A stretch of DNA of 64,000 bases from Trogon surrucura. Taxonomy: Eukaryota > Chordata > Aves > Trogoniformes > Trogonidae. Below the pieces are notes generated by a model, which saw only the letters and a list, made by a program, of their open reading frames with translations, did not search any database and was not told the origin of the DNA. Positions 1 through 30,400 of the stretch are shown here, in pieces. The DNA lies in the NCBI GenBank assembly GCA_020746105.1, contig CM036658.1, positions 10,586,689 to 10,650,688 on the forward strand, written 5' to 3'. Made by a program: the position numbers and the translations under genes. Positions within the stretch are counted from its first letter, which is position 1; each line of letters starts with the position of its first letter.

Positions 1-3000
1 AAAATCAGATGATGGACAGAGATTTGTCCTAACAACGCACTTTTTACTTTGAGATATCATTATGTAGTGAACAATCTTAAAGAAATAAAATAGCCTGGTA
101 ATCTTGATAAGAAGGGTGAAATGGGCAGAAGACTCTAGAAGCAAAGATAAAAAACATTATCAGTAACAACTCACTTTCAAACCTTGCAAGGAAACAAAAC
201 CAGCCAGGTGAAGAACGCTTTATTCTTTCAGGAAATTCAAGGAGCTCTTTGCCAGTCACACTTATTTCCATCCAGACTGCTACAAAAACCTGTCACTTGA
301 ACACAGAGCATCAACACAATTGTAAACTCATTAGCTCACATATGGGTAGCGCTTGAGTTGTCTGATCCCAGGGTCAGTTTGACATCCAGAACATCCGAAG
401 ACTCCGCTGTTCCACACACAGATTAGCACTACAGGTAACTGCAGCAGGAAAACAGATGTCTCTTAGAGAGGATTTTGTGCGATGTTAGTACAATGTTCCT
501 GCAGATGAGATTAATGGAAGCAGTTCTGCCAAGTCTGAGGTGCTGAGGCAAGTCCACATTGCAGTTGGCACAACTCTGAAGTGCAAAGTGCATACCTGAA
601 ACATCCTCCCCCACTCCGTCCGTCCAGCACATCAGAGAAGAATTACTACAGACCCAGCGCAAAGGACACTATCTCAGGTACATTGCACTGATAGCAAGTA
701 AACCTGGCCACTAGCCCAGTGTCAAGAGTAGTTTTAAAACACAATGCGGATCTGGCCAGATACATTAAAGTCAACACAGAGTTGAGCAGGGGCTGAAAAG
801 CGAGGATTGCAAAACTAAGCTCTCTGTGCTGGGCTGTGCGATAATGCGGTTGCATTGCTACAACAAAGTAGCTTAATACAGGTTTGCAGGGCAAGACACA
901 AGACACTAGCAAAGGTTTCTGTGGCAATGCTAATGCTTTAAGAACATAATCTGTGACATGCCCTCTTAGGGAATAAAAGCAGTGATTTGGACATGAGATG
1001 AAAAGAATTCTGAAATATCACAAGGAAACTGAGTAATACTAAAATAATCGAAAATTAATGAAACTGCACAAAAAGGCAATGTATTTATGAATACCAGTTT
1101 ATGAAGTATAGTAATATGGCTGTTCCCTTCTACTTACTTCCTGTTGCAGATGTGTAAAGTTCAGGCACTTGCTAAGCCAAAGAGGATTGTGAACTGTAAA
1201 GAATCTGTCAGCTCTCACCAGTTTTAAAGCTACTTGCTCACTTAGGACTTTCAGAGCACAGAACTGTTAACTGCAGGACAATGCCTCTCCATTCACATTT
1301 TTCTCACTGACAGAGAAAGCATCGCTAAAGCAGTAAATATTTTTCTCTAGGGCTTAATCTATACATAATTTTACTGTAGTTTTCAACAGTGTACTTTGGG
1401 GAGTGAACAATTTTAGTATGACATTGTGTTTTGTTCTAGAGAAGGTGACTATATAATAGGCTTTCAGGCAGACTGAAATAAACAGATAAAAAGAAAATAT
1501 ACTTCTGAAACTTTGAATTGACAAACTGATAAACTCTCATGCAAAATTTAGAATATTGAAATGGTTTTGTCTTACAAGAGTGTAAAACCTTTTCTCTTTA
1601 CACACTAAGAAGTTTACATTTCAATACCCTGAATTCCAACCTTCGATCTGAGACCTGGCACATGCCTCTACTTTTAAAGTAAGCATAACACAATCTTCCA
1701 TATCTCTTACCTTATGCATCCTAGCTCTTGATGGAAGCACTCCTTAACTCCTGAAAACAAACAAGCAAAAAAATGCTCTCCAAAAGCTACAGGTAGGTGA
1801 CCTTGTTCAGTTCTGCTGTAGGAAAGGAAGGCCCCACGTGGCAGACCGAGCCTTCTGTCTGAGTGGAGTGCAAACGGACATAGTAGAAAGACTAGATACA
1901 GACAAATATTTCAGAACTGGGCTCAGGAAATTTGGCTTTCACTTAAATCTTTGCTACTTCAGTAGCTGTCAATAAATTTCTTTACAGTGTGCTGTAGTAT
2001 GTAGCACCCAAGAAGCGTATTCACTGTGATTTTATTCCCGTTTTATGACTTTGGCATATGCTAAGCTTCTAAGTGTGAGATTGGCATTAAAAAAAAACAA
2101 AAACAAGCTGAAGTCAGTAACAGTGACTTTCTAGTAGAAGTTATATTTTTCTTTATTGCATACAAGGATGAGACACACATTACTTGCAGCGTGTAATGCC
2201 AAAGAGATGCATTACAAATGCTCTTCTGTTGTTCAAACTGGGTAAAAAGCACATCTTTGTTTTAGGTCAATGTAATATGGATCACTTGACATTTTCCTTG
2301 TGTAGCACATCATACCATGGTGGGCTAGGTGGGTTAGAGCCTCATATTTATAATGATGCCATAGCTCTGCAACTTAGTTAAAAGCAGTCTGATCTGCCAC
2401 TGCCACGGGAGCTGTATGATTAGAAAACACATGAAAGGTCAGTGAATCTAACTTGCATCCATCTGGTGATACTTGGAAAATGTCCCTTCTCAAGATTGTG
2501 TCTCAGGACGATACTTCGAAAAACAAAGATGACCAGAGTCAGGGGAGGAAAAAGTCATAGCCTGAGATCTGCTTCTATCAGAAGTGTCTTATTCTGTGAG
2601 TCAGTACCACGCAAGCACAGGCAGTTACTAAAAAAAGATTTAAGTGCTTTCACTAGAAAAATTAAATGACGTAAAAAAAAAATGGCTATGGGGTTGTTGT
2701 GGGAAGAGAGAGAATTCAAAATGCAAAAAGATTCAAATGAGATATGAGCAGAGTTAAGATGCGGATAAAGGCCACGGTTAGGTGTCACTTGGTAAGGACA
2801 GGTGGCTTGAGTGGTAAAGAAAGCAGCTCTCAGGCTTTACCTTCTGATGGGCACAAGGATCTGGTGTTTGTGCTCCTCTGCTTGGGAGACCTTGGAGGAG
2901 CGGCCCTGGCTTTGCACGTCTGGGTCCCTCTCCCTGCTTGTTCCTTGACCTGTGATAGAAGGGGGCAATGCTATAGAAGAGCCCCTCCTTGTCCAGATTT

Positions 3001-5300
3001 TGAATTAATCTGAGTACTGCTTCCTTGCCACTGCATAAACATAACCCTGTTAGCAGGAAAAAAAAAAAAATCTGTTATTTTAATAAGCATGAATCTGCCC
3101 AACTTAGCAAAATATCAGCTATGTATTCTGCATAACAACTGAGTAATTTGTATTCAAATGTATTCATTGTAGACAGCAATAGTGGAAAGGTAAGGACTCG
3201 CTATGGCATATTTTGTTAATACAAATGGTCCTATCTTGCTACAATGGGAAAAGGAAGCCCATTTAAGACACCGTTAATCAAAAAAACAACCACACATGCT
3301 ACGTTCAAAAATATATTGAATTTTAGAACGGTACTCGGTTAAAATAAAGTACAAATTAAGAACTGGAAACCAAATTAAGTCACAGAAAATAAATAGAATT
3401 CACTGAGTATTCAGTTTGTCAACTTTTCTTTTTGAAAACTTGACCTGTTTTCAGTCAGCTAATGACTGGGCCATAAAACTGTTTACCCTATATGCCTCTA
3501 CTGTAACCATATTAATGACTGGCTGTATTCACAAATTAAATCAGCAGAACAGTAAGCATGGACACATAATTAAAATAAGCCCTGCACTCTGCCTGTTGGG
3601 TATTTTTATAGCTGGCAGGTGGAATAGAGTTGTATACACTTCACTGAACACTCGCAGATCTATTGCTAGATGAGGAAAAAGCTTTTTTTGCCAGCTAAAT
3701 ATTGTCACACATGGGACCAAATGTTTAAGGCTCGCTTGCATTTTCACTCTTTAAAAAGTATTTTTCATCACAGAGATGTGTTCAAGTTCGACTTAATGCA
3801 GTCAGATGGACATTACTTCCTTTGAAAAGAAGATGCAAACTCCATATGGATCCACTGAATTACTGGCAGTAAAATAAGGCAGAATCAATGTGTATTTTAA
3901 ACTTGCAACTGAAACCTTTTTAAACCCCACTTTGTGTAATTTCTGCCTAGACACTGCAAAATTTTCATGTTTTCTCTGTAATCTGCAGAAGTCATTGGGC
4001 AGTGTGTAAAATAATCACTTCAGGCTGCTTCAGTGTCTAGTGAGTACACAAGCATGTAAGTAATTGTGAAAGGCTCGTAACACTTGCAGTTTTAAAATCA
4101 ATTCATATCAGCAATGTATTTTCTGATGAAAAAAACATTGAAAATACAATGCTGTCATTTAACATGACAGCTCCAGATTTCTGACTGTGATATTTTAACC
4201 AGAGGAATTAAGAGTACAGAATGCAGGTATTTGCTTATCTGCTGTGAAGACACTGGGGATTGAGATCAAGGAGGTCTGCACAGTGAGAACCAGCTGAAGG
4301 AGGGACCCTTGTGGTGCCAGAATGGCCGTGTTTTGACTAAAGAATGTGGACAGATGGAGACTGACAACTTCAGCACCATCCTGAAAGCAAGTAAGTTGCT
4401 TCAAAACAGCATTCTGAAGGCCACAGTGCCTTCAGTGAAAGCTTTTGCTTCATTATCCCTAATATATATATTAAAGTTGACACCCCTGACTATGCTAATG
4501 AGCCTAGAAAAGTACATGCCAAACATATACGCCTATAGTCACCAACTCTCCACCCAAATCATGCTAAACATCACCCCAGGTGCGGCAGACAGATAAGGCT
4601 GGAATATAAGGAATACGGAGGGGGTATTTTGGTGGTGAGAGAGAACAAACCCAGAAGAGGCAGTCGACGGGCTGTGCTCCTTCTCCTTCACCCAAGATGG
4701 GGACGCCTTCTTGGTAAAAATTGCGCTCTGACCTTTTGGTGAGAAATATCCAGGGCAGTATTGTGCTAACAATATCATTATATATTAGTGCTATAGCAGT
4801 GAGCATATTTATCAACAGCAGTCCCAAATGCCAGTTGTTATCTGTTGCTTTAATAATTGACCTACTCTTTGCTGTTTTGAAGACTGTGTCAGTGCAAGTC
4901 CTTAACGGGTCTCTGAAGCAGGCAAGAGCTGGGCTCAGGTACATGCTTCCCACAGCCACCTACCTTTCGGTCGACACCAACATCAGTAAAGCAACTACTC
5001 TCAAGACTTTGAGCTTCAGCTTGTTGGTATTTAGCCCGGCAGACAAACATTAACCTTGATGCTGGTGCCGCTGCACTGGGTAGCGCTTGGTTTTGGCGGA
5101 GACTATTTTCTTTCCGCGAGTGTAACACACTGCTCGGGTGCTTGCCCGCAAGCACACTGGAAATCCGGTAATCACGGCAAAATATGGGCAACGTTTACAG
5201 CTGCTAGTCACCCCTCTCGCAAAGAAGGTGGGGGGGGGGGGGGGGGGGGGGGGGAAGAAAAAGGTTAAGATTAAGGTTAAAGACTCTGTGTATTTTGTAA
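1..5300. other. Upstream intergenic DNA, no gene recognised
   Basis: This AT-rich stretch precedes the ISOC1 CpG island. I found no CR1, LTR or other recognisable repeat and no open frame resembling a known protein. The longest open frame, about 131 codons on the minus strand at 4564-4959, shows no domain and low-complexity composition. In other vertebrates the next gene upstream of ISOC1 is SLC27A6, but no exon of it is visible here. Confidence 0.6.
5230..5254 (+). repeat. poly(G) run of 25
   Basis: Twenty-five consecutive G residues are followed by AAGAAAAAGG, giving about 35 uninterrupted purines on the + strand just upstream of the CpG island. Such a tract can form G-quadruplex or triplex structures. 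Its exact length is uncertain because sequencers slip on homopolymers. Confidence 0.9.
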
Positions 5301-5803
5301 ATTTTGAAGAGGACACGAAGCAGGGAAGGGTAAAACGCGGGGACGCGCTGCATCCCGCTCACTTCTCATCTGTGGATGCCACTTCAGGTTCAGAGCCTCG
5401 GCGCGCGGCAGAAACTGACGTTTCTGAACAAACTCGTTTCGCGTTAAACTCAACAACCGGTTTCGCTTCCTTCCGGCCGGGGAGAGCGAGCGGCCGTCCC
5501 CTAACCCAGAGCTGACACCCGGCGGGATCGTGCTCGAAAGCACCGCGGCGCCTCCCACCCTCTGTCAACAGGTTTCTCCGCGGCTTCTGCCCCGCCCGCC
5601 CCGCTCCCCGCCGCCGGGGCACCCGGCTCCCGGCCCCACCGCCTCTGCCGGGAGGAGCGGCGGCGGGAAAACCAGCGCCCGCCCGGCGAAGCCACCCCCA
5701 ATGCAGTCACCGCCGGCGGCGCGCCCGGCCCCGAGGGTTCGCGGGGCAGGGCCGGGCCCCCATGGCGAGGAGGAGGAGGAGGAGCGGGAGCAGCCGCAGC
5801 CGT

Positions 5804-5815
5804 GATTGGGGGCGG
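5804..5815 (+). promoter_or_regulatory. ISOC1: Inverted CCAAT box next to a GC box
   Basis: GATTGG, the reverse complement of CCAATC, runs straight into GGGGGCGG. NF-Y and Sp1 sites in this pairing are common 60-100 bases upstream of TATA-less start sites. That would put ISOC1 transcription starts at roughly 5860-5910, shortly before the start codon at 5926. The motifs are seen directly; their use is inferred. Confidence 0.5.
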
Positions 5816-5925
5816 CCGGCACCGCCCGCCCGGCCTGGGGGGAGGAGGCGGCGGGAGGAGGAGGAGGAGGGGCAGCGGTGCGGGCCGCACTGAGCTGCCT
5901 GGGATCGGCGCGGCTGCCCCTGAAG

Positions 5926-23335
<17,410 letters not shown>

Positions 23336-24353
23336 AGAGTATACGGGGAAAGCTGATCTCATTGTCGTCTTTAAGGAGAAAGGAAAACTGTAAGCGCACA
23401 TGTACACCTTTCACTCAAAGTTTGGTACAAGTGTAAAATTAAAAGTTGATGTACTCGTGCTTGCCTTAGCAAAATTGTCTGGTTATATATATGGGTGCCA
23501 GTATGTTCTGTTTAGTTATAGCTGTCAGAGGTGTTGGGTACCATAGGACCCTTTTGTTGTCAAATTTCCTTATTTATTTGAAAAATAAAATAACAGAGGT
23601 GCCTGCTAGTCTATACTGTACACTGATTGTAACAGCTCCAAAAGTGCATATTTTTGTGAAATCTCTTGGCTGTACACTTTGTTAAAGTGTTCTGTGATAT
23701 TCTGTTTTACTTTTGTATTAATAGAAGATAATCATGTATTGGATAAATGTGATGTGATATGCTTTAATGTTCTATGCAAATTAACTATTAATAGGGGATA
23801 AATTAAGACTGAGTAAGATTACATGTGCGCTTTTGTTCTCTAGGATAAAACTTAAGTGCTTTGCTTCATAGACAAGACACTTAGATCAAGCAGTAGTTGA
23901 TGTTCAATTGCTCTAGGTAGCCAAAGCCTGCGTCATGACTTTCGATTACTCTGAAATTGACTGCCCAAACCAGTACTTCACTTAAGCGTACACAAACAGT
24001 AAGCTGTCATGTAAGGAGTTCTTTATAAACAGCTGGTGTAAAGTCCTTCACAACTAGCAGAAGATAACCAGAACTTTAAAGAAATTGGCAGTGCTAAGGA
24101 TGCTGAAGAACAAAAGATTTTCAGCTTCAAGTGCCGTATCTACTCCTATATTTAGATTTATTTGGGGGATTTTTACCCCATTTTAGTTAGATTGAATAAT
24201 TCAACCTGATTTACTCTTTTGGCCAAGCAAGCTCTGAAGGAAACCTCAGCTTCTATAGGTTTCTGTGCTTTTTTTGTGGGCTACAGTTCAGTGGAGTTTG
24301 AATGGAACCTGGCCTAAAAGCATTCTTGAGAAAAATATCATATTTTACTTAGT

Positions 24354-24371
24354 TATATATATATATATATA
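24354..24371. repeat. (TA)n microsatellite
   Basis: A short run of alternating TA in the probable ISOC1 3' UTR. Confidence 0.8.
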
Positions 24372-24640
24372 TTTTCTATATAGAATCAATCTTTTAACAC
24401 ATGATTATTCGTAAAGGCACTACCTTCATGTTCCACATGTTTAAACAATGTTGTATAAAGTTTACAGTGTGACCGAGACGTTTATTTTTTTAAAAGAATA
24501 CTAGAAGATGTCATACTTAATTTAACACTGATCTTTTTGGTAGAAAACCAATTAGAGTACATGTGTTGTTTTAAATTGCTCATTTGCCCCACAAGATGGC
24601 TCTAAAAGAGTTGTTTCAGAGAGTTATAACCTTTATATGT

Positions 24641-24674
24641 TCAAAACAAATAAAATGTCAAAACAAATAAAATG
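24641..24674 (+). terminator. ISOC1: Tandemly duplicated poly(A) signal
   Basis: The 17-mer TCAAAACAAATAAAATG occurs twice back to back (24641-24657 and 24658-24674). Each copy carries AATAAA (24649-24654 and 24666-24671). T/GT-rich sequence follows about 60-90 bases downstream. This is a plausible distal cleavage signal of ISOC1. Confidence 0.5.
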
Positions 24675-24690
24675 CTGTCTCTCTTACGCT

Positions 24691-26363
24691 TGTGATATTT
24701 ATCGAAGAGCAAATCTTGAAAGCTGTGTTTACCATGGACCTTATTCTGTTTTGTGCAGCTGTGGAATTTCTATAGGTGTCAAGGGAATTTTGTGTAAAGA
24801 TCAAGGGTGGATAATGTCTAATAATTCTTCTGCATCTAGTTACGGGATTTAGTGCTCCGAAATGTGAGAAATGAACATTATGCTTCAAGTTGGAGGCAGG
24901 GAGGCGAGATGAGTTGAAGAACCATTGTCCTATGTCACTGACCTACTTTTTACCTTCTTTTCTGGTATATTAATCACATTGCCTAGCAGTATAAAGTCCA
25001 CTTACATAAATCAACAGCTGTGCACAAAAATCCTATAAATTTCTTATGAAATAGTGGGTTTATTGCTCTCTTACCTTTATGTGTTGATGGTACCTAGAGT
25101 TAGTAATTGAAGGAACATAACAGTTTTGTGGGGTTTTTTGCACATTTATTTTTGGAATAACATCAGTTTCCTCAATAACATATCCATGGATTTTTAACAG
25201 AACATTGTATTTGTTACTAAAAATTTACCATTTTTTGTACAAACATAAATCGGGCTACAGATGTTGCAACTTCCTTTGTACACAACACTTTCCTAACCAA
25301 GTTTGTTTTTTTTTACCATGAGGGTAATAATATGGTAGCAAGATGGCACTAGAGAGGAATCTGTAAAATATATTGATGTTCTCTCTAATGATTTTACTTT
25401 TTTTTTTTTGTATTTGAATAACCTGTGGCAAACTATTTTTGACAAGGTCCTTTATTCCTGTTTTTTGCAATAAGCTTAAAAAAATAAGAGTGCAGAAATA
25501 CCTGAAGTTATGGTATAAAACTGAGCTCTTAGATGTGAATTTAGGGGCAGGATGATTGAAGTCTTTCTCCTTCATTAGAGGGGTGTGTTAATCAGAATCA
25601 CATGGATCATTCAGATGAGATTCTAAGACTATTTATTTAAAAAAAATAGAAAAAGTGTTGCCATGTATCTCTTGCATAAAGTAAGTTTATTCACAGCAGA
25701 GAATTTTCTTTGCTTCTTCATGGTCTAACTCATCTGTATTTTCTGTTCTCTGACGAGCGAGTGTTCCTGTGCAGTAGTGTATCAGAACTGAGCCATGTGG
25801 AATGAAGTCTGAAGGCTGTGGCATGATCCAGTGTAAGTACTGTTTTGCCCTGCAAGGATATGAAATAAATTAACGACATAGCACAGAGGAGAATTGCTTA
25901 AGGGTGTACTCGGGTGGTTGCAAAGAAGCCTAATTCATCACTGTCTAAATGCCAAGCTGTCCTTTGTTTGAAGGCTTCACCACAGCTACAGCTAAGCAAC
26001 ACGATTGCCACCTGCTGTAGGTGGCTTAAGTGTAATTTCTTCCCTTTGGGAAACAGAAAGACAGTCCTTGCTGGAGAAGGCGGGATTGTTTGCCTTGGTG
26101 GGTGTTCTGTTTCTGTGCAAAGTTGCTGAAGTGGTGTTAGCCTCAGCGGAGTAGCTCGTGTATAAATTCTGTGCTAAATAAAATAATATGTGCGTTTTTC
26201 TCTGCTAAACCTTCACAAAGATGACTGCTTTTTTTTTCTTATTGGGACAGTCTAGGGTTTTAGTTTAAAATGATCTTGTCTGTTCATAGAACCATGGTCT
26301 TCGTATTATTTTTCTACCAGTATGATAATTTTGTATAAGCTAAAAAAATTAAGGTCTTCAGTA
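24691..26363. other. Intergenic, nothing recognised
   Basis: AT-rich DNA beyond the ISOC1 3' end. It includes further AATAAA words (for example 26177-26182) that could serve alternative 3' ends. No coding frame or repeat family was identified. Confidence 0.5.
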
Positions 26364-27092
26364 CCCTTTGTGCCAGTATAGGTTGGGGACTGCCCTGCTG
26401 GAGAGCAGCGCAGGGGAAAGGGACTTGGGGGTTCCAGTGGACAGCAGGATGACCATGAGCCAGCACTGTGCCCTCGTGGCCAAGAAGGCCAAGGGCATCC
26501 TGGGGTGTATTAGAAGGGGAGTAGCAAATAGGTCAAGAGAGGTCCTCCTGCCCCTCTACTCTGCCCTGGTGAGGTCACATCTGGAATATTGTGTCCAGTT
26601 CTGGGCCCCTCAGCTCAAGAGAGACAGGGAACTGCTGGAGAGAGTCCAGTGCAGAGCCACAAAGATGGTGGAGGGAGTGGAGCATCTCCCTTATGGGGAA
26701 AGGCTGAAGGAGCTGGGTCTCTTTAGCCTGGAGAAGAGGAGGCTGAGGGGTGACCTCATTAATGTTTATAAATATGTCAAGGAGGAGCGTCAGGAGGACA
26801 GAGCCAGGCTCTTTTCAGTGGCATCCATTGACAGGACAAGGGGCAATGGGTGGAAGCTGGAACATAGGAGGTTCCATAAAAATATGAGACAAAACTTTTT
26901 CACTGTGAGGGTGACAGAGCACTGGCACAGGCTGCCCAGGGAGGTTGTGGAGTCTCCTTCTCTGGAGACATTCAAAACCTGCCTGGACGCGTTCCTGTGC
27001 GGTCTGCTGTAGGTGACCCTGCTCTGGCAGGGGGCTTGGACTAGATGATCTTTGAGGTACCTTCCAACCTCTAACATTGTGTGATTCTGTGA
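26364..27092 (+). mobile_element. CR1 LINE 3' fragment with open ORF2 C-terminus
   Basis: A 5'-truncated CR1. It keeps an uninterrupted frame (26368-27012) for about the last 214 residues of ORF2, from [19 protein letters not shown] to DAFLCGLL and its stop. This is the C-terminal region after the RT core. The 3' end (GGACTAGATGATCTTTGAGG, ATTCTGTGA) follows. The open frame and low divergence from the intron 4 copy suggest a fairly young insertion. Confidence 0.93.
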
Positions 27093-27436
27093 AAACCTGA
27101 AAACTGGGAATGAATAAAAAATCAGCTATGACTGATTTCTGTTACGGTCATCACAGATGGCTGAAGAAATGCTGCCATGGAACTGCTCCGCTATCATTTC
27201 TGCACTCACCCGAGAGTAGTTCTCGAATAAATGTGCACTTAGTCAAGCAGCATGATTTATTCACGTTTCCTGTTAGGCATCAGGGTGGTGCCCTCTCCCT
27301 CCCACCCACCTCTTATCATACCCCCTCAACCCCTTATATTTCTGGCATTACCTAAACAACAACATTAATATTTTAGGAGAAAGAAATTAAGATCAGTCTT
27401 CCTTTTTTTGACATCAGTGGCTGCTTTTTTCTTTTA

Positions 27437-27480
27437 GAGTCATAGAACTATAGAATGGCATAGGCTGGAAGCCTTATAGA
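27437..27480 (-). mobile_element. CR1 3' tail remnant (44 bp)
   Basis: AGTCATAGAACTATAGAATGG followed by GGCTGGAAG is the inverted CR1 3' end, very short and followed by a T run. Confidence 0.65.
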
Positions 27481-30400
27481 TTTTTTTTTTTTTTTCTCCT
27501 GAACTGAAACTCTTCAACTGCTACAGCTTTGTTCTCTTACGTAAGAGATGAACATTCAATGCTTTGTTGCTTTAAAAAGTTTGTTGCAATTAAACATGAA
27601 ACAACACATGGAGCTGTGAGGCTCTGAAGAAAGCCAGATGATACTAAGGAGGATAAAGGCGAAGCGGTGATGCTAACTGGTATGATTATGTAGTTCACTT
27701 GTTATTTTTAAGAATATTTTCTACCGTATGAAGTGCTATGGCAGTGACAGAAGATGTCGGTAATTTGTGGAATCTGGGTGTTTGGTGTTTTTTTTTGTTT
27801 TTTCCTCCCTCTGGATTAATTAGAAATGAACTATATGAGATGGTACAACAGATGTCCTTCAGATAGGTTTAGAACATCTGCTCTGCAAATGGGCTATGGC
27901 ATGAAATCCTTGGGGGAAAAAAGTTCCCTTTTGATTGTCCAGTGCTGATTTCTTCTTAATAATCCCTGAAAGAAAATACTTTCATGAAGCTGTTGTTAGA
28001 CCTTTCTGTAATGTCAAGAAGTACTTCTGATACACCAGAGGTTATGACTGATAGTCAGCCGCTGCTTCCTTCAGGATAGCACTATATATATATGTATATA
28101 AAGATAAGGTAGGCTGTGCAGTCTAATCCTTTGTTACTCATTTGATTTGCATAATTTAGTTTTTCATATGAGATAAAGGAGTATTTGCAAAGGACTGCTG
28201 TGAATAGTGGGAATTAGCATGCTTAGGTCAGCTTAATAGACTTACTAAAACTGCCAGGGTTGGCAGCTCTCCTGCCACTGACAGCATTAGGCTCTGCTTT
28301 AATGAAACCCTTTTATCGGCTCAAGAGAGAAGATTGAGCAAACAAATGAAGAGAGCAGTTAATAGAGAATAGATGGTGAAGTGCAAAGGCAAATGGTGAA
28401 ACAAAACTTGTTTTCTAATTATTCTTAATTTTTTTTTTCCCATAGGGATGTTAAAAAGCTGGAATGCTTACTAATACAGAATTACATGCCTTAAGTTTAC
28501 AAAACCTGAGTAGGCCATAGCAGTCGTTGCCTCTGTCTTAGTGTGCACTTTATTCCCTTCCTGCACTGTTTTTACTTTGTTTTCATTACCTTTTAACTGT
28601 CTAAAGAGAAGAATCTGCCAAGTTTTTTCACTCTGAGTATTGCAAAAACTGCCAACTGGGAGGGTAAATATTCTGCTATCAAACAAAAAAAAAAAAAAAA
28701 AAAGAGGAAGTTGCTGGAGCAAAAGCTGAAGATCACCACATACTCAGCACTGACATCCCTGAGGGAGGTGTGAACTGGTACCTGCTCTGTGGTTTCGAGA
28801 GCAGGGATATGTACAACTGAGACTTGGACAAACCAGAACTTTTCTGGCAACAAAGATAGCTTGTCGTAATTGGAATGAATTTTCCTGTCTAGGACATGGA
28901 TTTTTACTGGTAAAAGATTTCCGAGTGCCTGCAATGAAGTGCGTTACAACTAAGGTGGTGCCACTCATCTTGCACTGTAGCGAGGGAGCTGGGTTGCTGG
29001 ATTGAGCCAAAATCTGCTGGAGATGGCCTCTCACTGTACTGTCACAGGGAAGCAGATGTTTACAATTAATCCAGGTGAGAATATCTGAGAATTCAGACTA
29101 TTTTCTGAATAAGTATTTGGAAAGATTTGCCTGTTCGGGTTCGCAAAACTCTTGGTAAAACCTTAGTTTTACCTTGCTAAAACCTTGGGTTTACCTTAGT
29201 TCCTTAGTACTTTAGTTCAGCTGTACTCTTGAAGCTAGATTTTAAAATATTGTTCAGGCATCTGGAAGAGCAGGTGTTTGGCTTACCACATTGCTTCCAT
29301 AGTTCATAGGAGCTTATTAAGTGTAATGCTGCTCTTATTTTCAAGTTCTAATATGTACCTGTTTGTGTTATTTGTATCCCAATAAAACACATTAGGCGTT
29401 CTGGCCTTCAGATTTTGATCCAGAATTTAAAGATTTGATTATTTTAGTAATTTCTATGGGATTTTAATCGAGGCGTTGCAGACAGGAAGGACTCCATCCA
29501 GTTTTTCTCCAAAGTCCTGAAGTAGGAAACTTGATGACGGGAAGGTTCAGCGAATAAGCTGTCTAACTGTTCACCAGGGTGTTTCACCGACTCATGGCAT
29601 CAGTGTTTACACTAGAGTCCTTTCTGACATTATCTTTGTGTGTATGTGTAGTGATACTGTTTAGTTTTGGTATATTTGTACTAAGGCACTGAAAATCTTG
29701 AAGCGCTTGTCACATCAAGTAACATTTCTGGGTCTTCCCAGTGAAAATCCTTTTATCCAAGGAATCAAAGTATTACTGTTTTCTATGCTAGCAATTTCAA
29801 GGCTATTTCAGGACCCTTATAGGAGAAAGACAATCTAAAATTGGGTGAACAGTGTCATCACTGAAACAGGGTAAATATATTTTTGTGTTCTTGATGCCTA
29901 CTGGCTCAGTACTAAAGATGCCATGATTTGCAGCTCTCATGTCCTAAATACCATAAAATATCCACATAGTTCTGTTAGTGGTCAGCAGATGTAGACAAGA
30001 CTATTACACTGTGGTATAAAGTTTCCTTAGGTAAAAGAGAACCCATTGTAAAGTTTGTAACTTGTATTTCTCCAGCCTCTAGCGCAGCCCAGGACAGGGT
30101 TCTACGCTCTTGGGGCTGATGGTGCTGCTTGTTCCTCCTTGCTCTAGTTTCTCTGGCAAGTCCTGAGACACTCATTAACTGTGAATAATGATGAGGTAAG
30201 TTCTGAGTAGTCTGCCACAAACAGGTATTACATGGAATAGCTCTAAGTATTCATACAGTTAAAAGGAAATCCGTGTCCTGCTGTGTCAGGGAGCTGACCG
30301 GTGGTGTCTGCTACTACTAAACTAAGTGAGATGTACTTCAGATACAAGCTGAGAATGAAAAGTGTCTCTCTAAAGTTAAGGATTTTCCTTCCCCCAGCCC

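Larger units (their letters stand above)
23336..24690 (+). other. ISOC1: ISOC1 3' UTR (probable)
   Basis: AT-rich sequence after the stop codon. An early AATAAA lies at 23584-23589, and a stronger-looking duplicated AATAAA is at 24649-24671. A (TA)n run sits at about 24354-24371. The true 3' end cannot be fixed without transcript data. Confidence 0.5.

Noticed and set aside
4564..4959. 131-codon minus-strand open frame near the CpG island
   Set aside because: No recognisable domain and no splice or promoter support. It is the kind of length expected by chance in 64 kb.
5261..5282. Telomere-like TTAAGG/GGTTAA repeats
   Set aside because: Only about three imperfect units, and not the vertebrate TTAGGG sequence.
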